From Streptomyces venezuelae (GTDB lineage Bacteria; Actinomycetota; Actinomycetes; Streptomycetales; Streptomycetaceae), in the NCBI RefSeq assembly GCF_008642315.1, contig NZ_CP029192.1:4402001-4466000 (forward strand): 64,000 nucleotides of DNA, written 5' to 3'. Below the pieces are notes generated by a model that did no database searches, was not told the DNA's origin, and saw nothing but the letters and a program-made list of their open reading frames with translations. Positions 25,147 through 33,062 of this stretch are shown here, piece after piece (within the stretch, counting starts at the first letter, position 1; each line of letters begins with the position of its first letter). The translations under genes and the position numbers were made by a program.

Positions 25147-26799
25147 ATGAGCAGCCAGGACGGCGCACAGGGGCGGTACGCGGGGCGTTCGCTGGCCGGT
25201 GGCCGCTACCAACTGCGCGATCTGCTCGGCGAGGGCGGCATGGCGTCGGTGCATCTCGCGTACGACACCGTCCTCGACCGCCAAGTCGCAATCAAGACAC
25301 TTCACACCGAACTCGGTCGCGAACAGTCCTTCCGCGAGCGCTTCCGCCGCGAGGCCCAGTCGGTGGCGAAGCTCACGCACACGAACATCGTGTCGGTCTT
25401 CGACACGGGTGAGGACGATCTGGACGGCACGACGATGCCGTACATCGTCATGGAGTACGTCGAGGGCAAGCCGCTCGGCTCCGTGCTCGACGCGTCCGTC
25501 GCCCAGCAGGGCGCGATGCCGACCGACCAGGCACTGAAGATCACCGCGGACGTCCTGGCGGCCCTGGAGATCAGCCACGAGATGGGCCTGGTCCACCGCG
25601 ACATCAAGCCCGGCAACGTGATGATGACCAAGCGCAACGTCGTCAAGGTCATGGACTTCGGCATCGCCCGCGCCATGCAGTCCGGCGTCACCTCCATGAC
25701 GCAGACCGGCATGGTCGTCGGCACCCCGCAGTACCTCTCGCCGGAGCAGGCCCTTGGCCGCGGCGTCGACGCGCGCTCCGACCTCTACTCGGTCGGCATC
25801 ATGCTGTTCCAGCTGGTCACGGGACGGCTGCCCTTCGAGGCGGACTCGCCGCTCGCCATCGCGTACGCGCACGTCCAGGAGGAGCCCGTCGCTCCCTCCT
25901 CGATCAACCGTTCCCTGCCGCCGGCCGTGGACGCGATCGTCGCCCGCGCGCTGAAGAAGAACCCGAACGAGCGCTTCCCGACCGCCGAGGCCATGCGCGA
26001 CGAGTGCCTGCGCGTCGCCCAGTCCTTCCAGGCGGCGGCCCCCAGCATCGTGCCGGGCGCGCCCACCGCGAGCGGTGCGGGCGTCGGCTCGGCGGTCTTC
26101 CCGCCCGTCGACACGTCGATGCCGCAGAGCGGCGCCGTCCAGACGCCGTACCAGCCGGGTTCCTACGGCCCCCCGACCCCCGCACCCACCCCGGGCTACG
26201 GCTACCCGCAGCAGAGCGGCTACCAGACCCCGCCCCCCGTCAACGCGTACGCGCCGCAGCAACAGGGTGCGCACACCCCGCCGCCGTACAACCTCTCGCC
26301 GCAGCCCGCCACGGCGACCTCGCCGTCCGGTTCGGGCGGCTCCGGGGGCTCGGGCGGCGGCAAGGGCGCCAAGCGGAACATGCCGGTGGTCGTCGGCTCG
26401 ATCGTCGTCGCGCTCCTCGCCATCGGCGGCCTGATCACCGCTCTGACGCTCAACGGCGGCGACGAGGGCAAGGAAGCCACCGACGACAAGTCGAAGCAGC
26501 CGGTCGCCGGTCACAAGGGTCCCGACCGGACCCAGGTGATCGAGACCGAGAAGTGCACGGAGCCCGAGGTCGGCTACAACGACGAGGAAAAGATCAAGGT
26601 CCCGGACTTCACGTTCAAGGACTGGAAGTCGGTCCTTTCCTGCCTGCAGTCGGCGGGCTGGGGCTTCGACAAGCGCAAGGTCAATGAGAACGCGTACGGC
26701 GAGGACACGGTGATGCGGCAGACCCCGAAGGAAGGCACGGAGGTCGACCCGAAGAACCTGGAGATCCAGTTCGACGTGTCCTCGGGCAACCCGGCCTAG
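25147..26799 (+). CDS. Membrane Ser/Thr protein kinase with one C-terminal PASTA-like domain
   Basis: 550-residue Hanks-type kinase. Catalytic domain about 20-285: GEGGMASVH, VAIK (Lys50), HRDIKPGNV, DFGIA, loop SMTQTGMVVGTPQYLSPEQ. A long Pro/Gln/Tyr-rich cytoplasmic linker (about 300-410) precedes one transmembrane helix (about 418-440, VVVGSIVVALLAIGGLITAL). The extracellular end holds a single PASTA-like fold (KVPDFTFKDWKSVLSCLQSAG...VMRQTPKEGTEVDP) with a Cys in it and another at EKCTEPEVG. PASTA domains bind muropeptides or lipid II in PknB-type kinases. ATG at 25147 is close to the family N-terminus. A perfect terminator follows. Confidence 0.92.
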   Translation: MSSQDGAQGRYAGRSLAGGRYQLRDLLGEGGMASVHLAYDTVLDRQVAIKTLHTELGREQSFRERFRREAQSVAKLTHTNIVSVFDTGEDDLDGTTMPYIVMEYVEGKPLGSVLDASVAQQGAMPTDQALKITADVLAALEISHEMGLVHRDIKPGNVMMTKRNVVKVMDFGIARAMQSGVTSMTQTGMVVGTPQYLSPEQALGRGVDARSDLYSVGIMLFQLVTGRLPFEADSPLAIAYAHVQEEPVAPSSINRSLPPAVDAIVARALKKNPNERFPTAEAMRDECLRVAQSFQAAAPSIVPGAPTASGAGVGSAVFPPVDTSMPQSGAVQTPYQPGSYGPPTPAPTPGYGYPQQSGYQTPPPVNAYAPQQQGAHTPPPYNLSPQPATATSPSGSGGSGGSGGGKGAKRNMPVVVGSIVVALLAIGGLITALTLNGGDEGKEATDDKSKQPVAGHKGPDRTQVIETEKCTEPEVGYNDEEKIKVPDFTFKDWKSVLSCLQSAGWGFDKRKVNENAYGEDTVMRQTPKEGTEVDPKNLEIQFDVSSGNPA

Positions 26800-26831
26800 T
26801 TCTCCGGCTCGCTCCTGGAACGACGGAACGA

Positions 26832-26872
26832 CAGAGGGGCTCGGTACGCAGTGTGCGTACCGAGCCCCTCTG
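26832..26872. terminator. Bidirectional terminator between the kinase and bpa
   Basis: Perfect 19-bp stem (26832-26850 with 26854-26872) around a GTG loop; arms begin CAGAGGGGCTCGG. It serves the rightward kinase and the leftward bpa gene. Confidence 0.85.
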
Positions 26873-26902
26873 CTCTGTTCCCGGTCTGTTCCCAGTCAGG
26901 GG

Positions 26903-27448
26903 CTACAGGTAAGGGCCACCCGTGCGGCCCGCGATGCCGCCGCCCTCGTCCTCCTCCTCGCCGCCGCCCACGCCCGGCGGCAGCGCCCGCCGCATGGACT
27001 CCAGCTGGGCCCGCGCCGCCATCTGCTGCGCGAACAGCGTCGTCTGGATCCCGTGGAAGAGGCCCTCCAGCCAGCCGACCAGCTGGGCCTGCGCGATCCG
27101 CAGCTCCGCGTCGCTGGGCGTCGCCTCCTCGGTGAAGGGCAGGGAGAGCCGCTCCAGCTCCTCGACCAGCTCGGGAGCGAGGCCGTCCTCCAGCTCCTTG
27201 ACCGAGCTGGCGTGGATCTCCTTGAGACGGACCCGGCTCGCCTCGTCGAGAGGAGCCGCCCGCACTTCTTCGAGCAGCTGCTTGATCATGCTGCCGATGC
27301 GCATCACCTTGGCCGGCTGTTCGACCATCTCCGTCACCGGGACCTCGCGGGATTCGTCGTCTCCGCCACCACCGAGTGCCATTCCGTCCTGGCCCACGAC
27401 CAGGACCTGGGGGCTCTCCGGCGACCGTTCGTTCCTCGGCATCTCCAT
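26903..27448 (-). CDS. bpa: Bacterial proteasome activator Bpa/PafE (DUF2587)
   Basis: 181-residue ATP-independent activator that forms a ring on the 20S proteasome and feeds it unfolded substrates. The four-helix core spans about 40-160 (MIKQLLEEVRAAPLDEASRVR and VGWLEGLFHGIQTTLFAQQM pieces). The extreme C-terminus GPYL is a hydrophobic-Tyr-X motif that docks into the proteasome alpha-ring. ATG at 27448 gives MEMPRNERS, like other actinobacterial Bpa proteins; an upstream in-frame ATG (27511) is less likely. The proteasome genes are not in this window. Confidence 0.92.
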   Translation of the reverse strand: MEMPRNERSPESPQVLVVGQDGMALGGGGDDESREVPVTEMVEQPAKVMRIGSMIKQLLEEVRAAPLDEASRVRLKEIHASSVKELEDGLAPELVEELERLSLPFTEEATPSDAELRIAQAQLVGWLEGLFHGIQTTLFAQQMAARAQLESMRRALPPGVGGGEEEDEGGGIAGRTGGPYL

Positions 27449-27527
27449 GCCGCCATTCTCTCGCACCCGTACGTCACACATCGGTGGTGCCCCCATACGC
27501 GGGTGATCCACCCTGCGAGCCCGTCCT

Positions 27528-27959
27528 TCAGCCGCGGCGCAGGCGGAGCCCCAGGAAGCCGAGTCCGAGCCCGATCAGGACGAGCCCGCCACCGAGGGGC
27601 AGGACACGGAGGTTGGGCAGGACGGGGCCGATCGGGGCACGTTCGGTGGGGTCGGACGCGGTGTCCCGGTGTGCGGCGGGGGTCGGCCTGGGCTGCCGCG
27701 GGGGCGGGGCGACCGGGGGCGGGGTGTGGGGCACGGGCGTCGGGTCCAGGATGGGCGGCTGGGCCCCTCCGGGACGCTCGCGGCCCTCTCCGGCGGGGCT
27801 TCCGGCGCGTGCCGTCTCCTCGACGGTGGTGACGGTGTTTCCGGGGGCGGATTCGGCGGCGTGCGCGGCGGGGGCGTATACCGGCAGGGCCACGAGGAGC
27901 GCTGCGCCGACCAGGGTGATCGCGGGGGCCGCGCGGCGGCTCGCCCAGGAAGCCTTCAC
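27528..27959 (-). CDS. Secreted or membrane-anchored Pro-rich protein, unknown function
   Basis: 143-residue protein not recognised by family. It has an N-terminal signal sequence (about 1-35, APAITLVGAALLVALPVY then AHA-A), a Pro/Thr-rich middle (about 60-105) and a C-terminal hydrophobic segment ending in basic residues (GGGLVLIGLGLGFLGLRLRR). That is the shape of a sorted wall protein, but no LPXTG or LAXTG pentapeptide is present, so it is more likely membrane-held. It lies between bpa and a quinone reductase, all on the minus strand. Confidence 0.6.
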   Translation of the reverse strand: MKASWASRRAAPAITLVGAALLVALPVYAPAAHAAESAPGNTVTTVEETARAGSPAGEGRERPGGAQPPILDPTPVPHTPPPVAPPPRQPRPTPAAHRDTASDPTERAPIGPVLPNLRVLPLGGGLVLIGLGLGFLGLRLRRG

Positions 27960-28001
27960 GGGATCAGCGTCACATGAGGGGGCAATTCCGGCATCTCGGG
28001 C

Positions 28002-28053
28002 GGGGTGAGCGGGCCGGGCAAGCGGGTGGGGTGAGCGGGCGGGTTGAGCGGGC
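28002..28053. repeat. Four tandem 13-bp G-rich repeats
   Basis: GGGGTGAGCGGGC (28002-28014), CGGGCAAGCGGGT (28015-28027), GGGGTGAGCGGGC (28028-28040) and GGGTTGAGCGGGC (28041-28053). They sit just after the quinone reductase stop. The plus strand has runs of G that could form a quadruplex. Confidence 0.65.
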
Positions 28054-28085
28054 GGGGCGGTGCCCCACCCGCTGCCCGTGATCCG

Positions 28086-29063
28086 CTACCGCGTGAGCAG
28101 CACCTTGCCGATGTGGCTGCTCTCCTCCAGGACCCGGTGCGCCGCCGCCGCGTCCCGCATCGGCACGGTCCGGTCCACGATGGGCCGCACGTGGCCCCCG
28201 CCGATCAGCGGCCAGACGTGCTCCCGCACGGCCGCGACGATCGACGCCTTCTCGGCGGCCGGGCGGCCGCGGAGCGAGGTGGCGGTGACGGCGGCGCGCT
28301 TGGTGAGCAGCGCGCCGATGTTCAGCTCGCCCTTGGCCCCGCCCTGCATGCCGATGATCGCGAGGCGGCCGTTGACGGCGAGGGCGCGCACGTTGCGGTC
28401 GAGGTACTTCGCACCCATGTTGTCGAGGATGACGTCCGCGCCGGCCCCGTCCGTGGCGCGCTCGACCTCCTCGACGAAGTCCTGCTCGCGGTAGTTGATG
28501 AGGACGTCGGCCCCCAGCTCGCCGCAGAACGCCAGCTTCTCCTTGCTGCCCGCCGTGACGGCGACCTTCGCGCCGACGGCCTTGGCGAGCTGGATGGCCA
28601 TGGTGCCGATGCCGCTCGAACCGCCGTGCGCGAGCAGCGTCTCGCCGGGCCTGAGGTGGGCGATCATGAAGACGTTGGACCACACCGTCGAGGTGACCTC
28701 GGGCAGCGCGGCCGCCGTGACGAGGTCGACGCCGTCGGGCACGGGCAGCAGCTGGCCCGCCGGGACGACGACCTGCTCCGCGTAACCGCCGCCGGAGAGC
28801 AGCGCGCACACCTCGTCGCCGACCGCCCAGCCGGAGACGCCGGAGCCGAGCGCGGTGATGCGTCCTGAGCACTCCAGACCGGGGTACGGGGAGGCGCCGG
28901 GCGGCGGGTTGTAGAAGCCCTGCCGCTGCAGCAGATCGGCGCGGTTGACGGCGCTCGCCGCGACCTCGACGAGCACCTCGCCCTCGCCGGGCACGGGATC
29001 GGGGACCTCGGCCCAGACGAGCGCTTCGGGGCCACCGGGTTCGGGGATCGTGATCGCATACAT
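28086..29063 (-). CDS. NAD(P)H-quinone oxidoreductase, PIG3/zeta-crystallin type
   Basis: 325-residue medium-chain reductase without the structural zinc cysteines. The N-terminal GroES-like part (ANRADLLQRQGFYNPPPG) is typical of PIG3-type quinone oxidoreductases; the Rossmann fold has AHGGSSGIGTMAIQLAKA, and LDNMGAKYLDRNV follows. It reduces quinones with NADPH in the cytoplasm. ATG at 29063. It lies 67 bp downstream of the K+ channel gene on the same strand. Confidence 0.9.
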   Translation of the reverse strand: MYAITIPEPGGPEALVWAEVPDPVPGEGEVLVEVAASAVNRADLLQRQGFYNPPPGASPYPGLECSGRITALGSGVSGWAVGDEVCALLSGGGYAEQVVVPAGQLLPVPDGVDLVTAAALPEVTSTVWSNVFMIAHLRPGETLLAHGGSSGIGTMAIQLAKAVGAKVAVTAGSKEKLAFCGELGADVLINYREQDFVEEVERATDGAGADVILDNMGAKYLDRNVRALAVNGRLAIIGMQGGAKGELNIGALLTKRAAVTATSLRGRPAAEKASIVAAVREHVWPLIGGGHVRPIVDRTVPMRDAAAAHRVLEESSHIGKVLLTR

Positions 29064-29130
29064 GCTGGCGAGGCTACTCGCGTACGCGGCGACGGGCCGG
29101 GCGAGCCGGGGGCCGCCCCGTCTCCCCGGC

Positions 29131-30228
29131 TCAGTTCGGGCGCAGCGGCTTGATGTCCGGGGCGACCGCCGTGCCGGGTGACGCCCGGACGATCGTGATC
29201 AGGCGGTCCGTCAGCTCCAGCTTCCCGACGGCCGGATCGTCGTATCCGAGCACGCGATGTCCTCGTACGACACTCACCACCAGGTCGTCCGTCTCCCGCA
29301 CGTTCAGCCCCACCTCGGCCTTTATGACCGGGCGTTCGACGAGGTCGAGGCCGCTGCCCTGCTGGATCAGGTCCTCCATGACCATGCCCGCGCTCGGGCT
29401 CAGCACGGAGAGACCGAGCAGCCGCCCGGCCGCACTGGCGCTGGTGATCACGGCGTCCGCGCCGGACTGGCGGAGCAGCGGAGCGTTCTCCTCTTCCCGT
29501 ACCGCCGCCACGATCTTCGCCCCGCGGTTCAGCTGACGGGCGGTGAGCGCGACCAGCACCGCCGTGTCGTCGCGCTGCGTCGCAATGATGATCTGGCGGG
29601 CGCGCTGCACCTCGGCGCGGAGCAGCACATCGCTGCGCGTCGCGTCGCCGACGACGCCCGCGAACCCCTCCGCCGTGGCCGCGTCGATCACCTTCGCGCT
29701 GGGGTCGACGACCACGATCTGCTCCGGCTTCAAGCCGGTCGCGCAGACCGTCTGGATCGCGGAACGACCCTTCGTACCGAAGCCGACGACAACAGTGTGT
29801 TCACGCAAGTTGGACCTCCAGCGGGACAGACGCCATTCCTCGCGCGTCCGTTCCGTGAGCACTTCGAGAGTGGTGCCGACCAGGATGATCAGGAAGAGCA
29901 CGCGCAACGGCGTGACCAGAAGGATGTTGGTGAGCCGCGCGCTGTCGCTGTACGGGACGATGTCGCCGTATCCCGTGGTCGAGAGCGTCACCGTCGCGTA
30001 GTACGCGGAGTCGAGGAAGTCGAGGCGGTTGTCCGAGTTGTCGTGGTAGCCGTCGCGGTCGATGTAGACGAGGACCGTCGTCAGGGCCAGCACGAACAGC
30101 GCCATCGCGAGACGGCGGGTGACCTGGCGCAACGGACGCTCGACCGTGCGCTGGGGCAGTTTGATGCGGTGTGTCGTGTGCTGCTCTTCGGGGTGACGCG
30201 CCATGGCGTCATGCCCGGGAAGTTTCAC
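29131..30228 (-). CDS. Two-helix potassium channel with RCK (TrkA-N/TrkA-C) domains
   Basis: 365-residue MthK-like channel. The first helix is at about 38-55 (LAMALFVLALTTVLVYI). The pore loop carries the selectivity filter TTGYGD (SAYYATVTLSTTGYGDIVPY), and the second helix is ILLVTPLRVLFLIILVGTTL. The cytosolic RCK Rossmann domain starts HTVVVGFGTKGRSAIQ and ends with a TrkA-C domain (VGLNVRETDDLVVSVVRG). GTG at 30228 overlaps the moeA TGA as GTGA, so translation is probably coupled to moeA, an unexpected partner. The overlap itself lies inside a perfect parS palindrome. Confidence 0.9.
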   Translation of the reverse strand: MKLPGHDAMARHPEEQHTTHRIKLPQRTVERPLRQVTRRLAMALFVLALTTVLVYIDRDGYHDNSDNRLDFLDSAYYATVTLSTTGYGDIVPYSDSARLTNILLVTPLRVLFLIILVGTTLEVLTERTREEWRLSRWRSNLREHTVVVGFGTKGRSAIQTVCATGLKPEQIVVVDPSAKVIDAATAEGFAGVVGDATRSDVLLRAEVQRARQIIIATQRDDTAVLVALTARQLNRGAKIVAAVREEENAPLLRQSGADAVITSASAAGRLLGLSVLSPSAGMVMEDLIQQGSGLDLVERPVIKAEVGLNVRETDDLVVSVVRGHRVLGYDDPAVGKLELTDRLITIVRASPGTAVAPDIKPLRPN

Positions 30229-30235
30229 GTGAAAC
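30222..30235. other. parS: parS chromosome-partition site
   Basis: GTTTCACGTGAAAC is a perfect 14-bp palindrome identical to the optimal Streptomyces ParB-binding sequence as I recall it. It spans the moeA stop and the channel start codon, so both reading frames accept it (moeA ends R-F-T; the channel begins V-K-L). Streptomyces parS sites cluster around oriC, which fits the position of this window. I found no second perfect copy here. Confidence 0.9.
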
Positions 30236-31898
30236 GCTCCTCGCCGTCTACGACTGCCCCATCCCCGGGCCCAGCCCCCGCCTCGGGCCCGGCCCCGGAT
30301 CCGGTGCCGACTCCCGCTGCGGTGTCGGCTTGCGCTCCGTCTCCGGACCCTGCGCTGTCCTCGGCATGGCCCCCGTCCATCGGACCACCGTACAAAGCCG
30401 CGCCCGCGCCCGTTCCGGTGCCCACCTCGGGAACGGCCCACGGCAGGTCGAGGACCTCCACCTCCCGGCCCTTCCGCGCCCCGCCGGGCGGTACGACGGC
30501 GAGTCCGTCGGCCGCCGCGATCCCGCGCAGCATCGCCGGGCCGTTGAAGTGCAGCGGCACGGCACGCTCGGCGCGCAGGGCGACGGGGACGAGGCGGGTG
30601 TCGTGCGGGTGCCCCTGGACACCGTCACGCAGGGGAGCGGTGTACGTGACGGGCCCGCCGCAGCCCGCCGCGCGGCCGGAGAGCGTACGCAGCAGGGGTT
30701 CGGCCAGCGTGAGCAGGCCGGACACGGCGGCGAGCGGGTTGCCGGGCAGCCCGACGAGGTGCCGCCCGGCCGCGACGCGGGCCAGCAGCATGGGGTGCCC
30801 GGGGCGCACCGCGACACCGTCCACGAGCAGTTCGGCGCCGATCCGGCGCAGGATGGGGTGCACGTGGTCGACCGGCCCCGACGCGGTGCCGCCGGTCGTG
30901 ACGATCAGGTCGGCGGTGGACGAGGTGATCGCGTCGTGGAGGGCTTCGGCATCGTCACCGAGCCGCCGGACAGCGGTCACTTCGGCGCCCAGCGCGTGCA
31001 GCCAGGGCGGCAGCATCGGGCCGAGCGCGTCCCGGATGAGTCCTTCGCGGGGCAGGCCGTCCGTTAGCAACTCGTCGCCCAGGACGAGGACTTCGGCTCG
31101 GGGCCTGCGGTACACCGGCAGCGCGTCGTACCCGGCGGCCGCGGCGAGACCGAGCACGGCGGGAGTCACCAGGGCGCCGGCGGGCAGGAGATGGTCACCG
31201 GAACGGCACTCCTGGCCGCGCGGCCGGATGTCCTGGCCGGTGACCACGTCGCGCAGGGCGTGCAGCCTGCCCTTGTCGTCGGTCCTGCCGTGCTCGCTGC
31301 GCAGCACCGCGGTGGCGTCCTGCGGAATGCGGGCACCCGTCGCGATCCGGACCGCCTCGCCGTCGGAGAGGGCGTCCGGCCGGGCATGTCCCGCGAGGAT
31401 TCCGTCGGCCCGTACGACCCAGGGGCCGGGGCCGCCGACGACCCAGCCGTCCATCGCCGAGGTGTCGAAGGACGGCAGATCCGTGAGGGCGGTGAGCGGC
31501 GCGGCGAGGATCATGCCGAGGGCGCGGTGGAGCGGTACGTCCACGGGCTCGGTGCCGGGCCCGGTGGCGGCCCGCTCGGCTCGGGCGCGGGCGGCGGGCC
31601 AGGGGGTGATGTCGCGGTGCTTGTCCGGTGCCGGGGCTTCGGGGCTGCCGGAGCGGGCGGCGGGGGTGGTGGCCGCCGGGGCGGAGGCCGAGGCTGGTGA
31701 GGAGGGGGATGGGGAGGAGGGGGATGGGGAGGGGGGCAGGGTTGGCGACGGTGCCGAAGCCGACGTCGGCCGGTGGGCGGGGTTGTCGTGGGCCGCGTGG
31801 TCCTCGTGGGCCGCGTGGGTCCCGTGGGTGTCGCGGTGCCCGTTCACCAGGGCGAGCGCCTCGTCGAGCTCGGCGTCCGACGCGGGCTGCCCGGTCAT
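30225..31898 (-). CDS. moeA: Molybdopterin molybdotransferase MoeA with long low-complexity tails
   Basis: 557-residue cytoplasmic enzyme inserting molybdate into adenylylated molybdopterin; the usual length is about 400-430. The MoeA core spans about 100-490: DTSAMDGWVV, VRIATGARIPQDA, TTGGTASGPVDHVHP (MPT-binding TTGG) and GLPGNPLAAVSG. The first 95 residues are His/Ser/Pro/Ala-rich (HRDTHGTHAAHEDHAAHDN) and the last 60 are Gly/Ala-rich, probably disordered. Its ATG overlaps the mobA stop (ATGA), and its stop overlaps the channel start. Confidence 0.9.
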   Translation of the reverse strand: MTGQPASDAELDEALALVNGHRDTHGTHAAHEDHAAHDNPAHRPTSASAPSPTLPPSPSPSSPSPSSPASASAPAATTPAARSGSPEAPAPDKHRDITPWPAARARAERAATGPGTEPVDVPLHRALGMILAAPLTALTDLPSFDTSAMDGWVVGGPGPWVVRADGILAGHARPDALSDGEAVRIATGARIPQDATAVLRSEHGRTDDKGRLHALRDVVTGQDIRPRGQECRSGDHLLPAGALVTPAVLGLAAAAGYDALPVYRRPRAEVLVLGDELLTDGLPREGLIRDALGPMLPPWLHALGAEVTAVRRLGDDAEALHDAITSSTADLIVTTGGTASGPVDHVHPILRRIGAELLVDGVAVRPGHPMLLARVAAGRHLVGLPGNPLAAVSGLLTLAEPLLRTLSGRAAGCGGPVTYTAPLRDGVQGHPHDTRLVPVALRAERAVPLHFNGPAMLRGIAAADGLAVVPPGGARKGREVEVLDLPWAVPEVGTGTGAGAALYGGPMDGGHAEDSAGSGDGAQADTAAGVGTGSGAGPEAGAGPGDGAVVDGEERFT

Positions 31899-32914
31899 CC
31901 GGCGTCCGGAGACGTACCGGGCGCGGAGCCGGGCTTCGCGGAGTCGGACTGGGCGGAGTCGGACTGGGCGGAATCGGACTGGCCCGGGCCGGGCTTCGCC
32001 TCCTGCTGGTCCTCGTCCGCCCAGCGGGCCGCGAGAGCCGCGGCCTTGCGCGTCGCCTCGGCCACCACCTCGACGCCACCCACCGCTCCGCCGCGCGCCG
32101 CGGCCTGCGCCGCCGCGTACCCGACGAGGAACGTGGTCAGCGGTGCCGCGGGCCTAGCCACGCCGTGCGCGGCGTCGCGAGCGAGGTCCAGGAGGGCGCC
32201 GGTGTCGACGTCGAGCTCGATGCCCAGCTCGTCCTTGACTGCGGAAATCCATTCATCCAACACGTTGCCATGCTCCCTGATCCGTGCCCGAGCGGAGGCG
32301 ATGTCGTCCCAGGTGTCGCAGTCGAAAGCGGCGAGGGGGTCGGCGACCCGGGTGAGGGCGAGCCGCGCGGTGAGTCGCCGCAACGGCAGCCCGGTGAGCC
32401 CGCCACCCCCGGGGCCGTGGTCGGGGTCGGGGTCGTGGCTGTGCCCGTGACCGTCCCGTGCGCCGAGCACGGCGATCTCCCGCAGGAGTGCGTCTCGCCG
32501 ATAGGCCGCGACGAGTGGCTGATCGCGGCCGTCGGGGTCGGTGAGGACCGCCCCGTCGGCCCCGCTCACGGCCAGCTCGGCGAGGAGACGACGTACGGTC
32601 TGTTCGCCCAGGAACGGCAGGTCGGCGGAGAGCACGACCACCCGCTCCGCCGAGGTGCGTGCGAGCCCCGCGTCGAGCGCGGCCAGCGGGCCGCCGCCCG
32701 CGGGCTCCTCGCGTGCCCAGACGACGGGGCGCGCGGTCGGCCGGGGCGCGGCCACCACGACGGTCGTACCGGCACCGGAGCAGGCGGCGAGCACCCGGTC
32801 GATCAGCGCACGGCCGCCGACCCGCACCCCCGGCTTGTCCGCGCCGCCGAGACGGGCGGCGCCGCCTCCGGCGAGCACGACGGCGTCGTACGGGCCGCCC
32901 TCTTTCGTGGTCAC
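31895..32914 (-). CDS. MobA-type molybdenum cofactor guanylyltransferase fused to a DUF6457-like domain
   Basis: 339-residue protein. The N-terminal nucleotidyltransferase (about 1-200) has VVLAGGGAARLGGADKPGV and LSADLPFLGEQTV, as in MobA/MobA-like enzymes that attach GMP to molybdopterin. The C-terminal part (about 215-300, LDEWISAVKDELGIELDVD, then PLTTFLVGYAAAQA) resembles the small actinobacterial DUF6457 domain. The tail has QSDSA repeats from three perfect or near-perfect 15-bp units (31938-31982). Start is GTG at 32914. First of a mobA-moeA-channel operon. Confidence 0.82.
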   Translation of the reverse strand: MTTKEGGPYDAVVLAGGGAARLGGADKPGVRVGGRALIDRVLAACSGAGTTVVVAAPRPTARPVVWAREEPAGGGPLAALDAGLARTSAERVVVLSADLPFLGEQTVRRLLAELAVSGADGAVLTDPDGRDQPLVAAYRRDALLREIAVLGARDGHGHSHDPDPDHGPGGGGLTGLPLRRLTARLALTRVADPLAAFDCDTWDDIASARARIREHGNVLDEWISAVKDELGIELDVDTGALLDLARDAAHGVARPAAPLTTFLVGYAAAQAAARGGAVGGVEVVAEATRKAAALAARWADEDQQEAKPGPGQSDSAQSDSAQSDSAKPGSAPGTSPDAG

Positions 32915-33062
32915 ACCCCGAGTATGGGCATACGAAGGATCATTGACACCCCCGCGAAGGGCCCTACGGGCACGGGACTTACGTCACGCGCCCCCGCCCG
33001 CCCCGCACGCGTCCACTTCGCCCGCCTCCCCTCCTCATGCCTCCCCTCCGCACGCCTCCTCC

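Noticed and set aside
29257..32157. 966-codon open frame on the plus strand
   Set aside because: Antisense to the channel, moeA and mobA genes, which carry full family motifs; composition is that of a shadow frame.
32974..32986. Second DosR-like box (GGGACTTACGTCA)
   Set aside because: The right arm is broken and no rightward gene begins here; it may be chance in the mobA promoter region.
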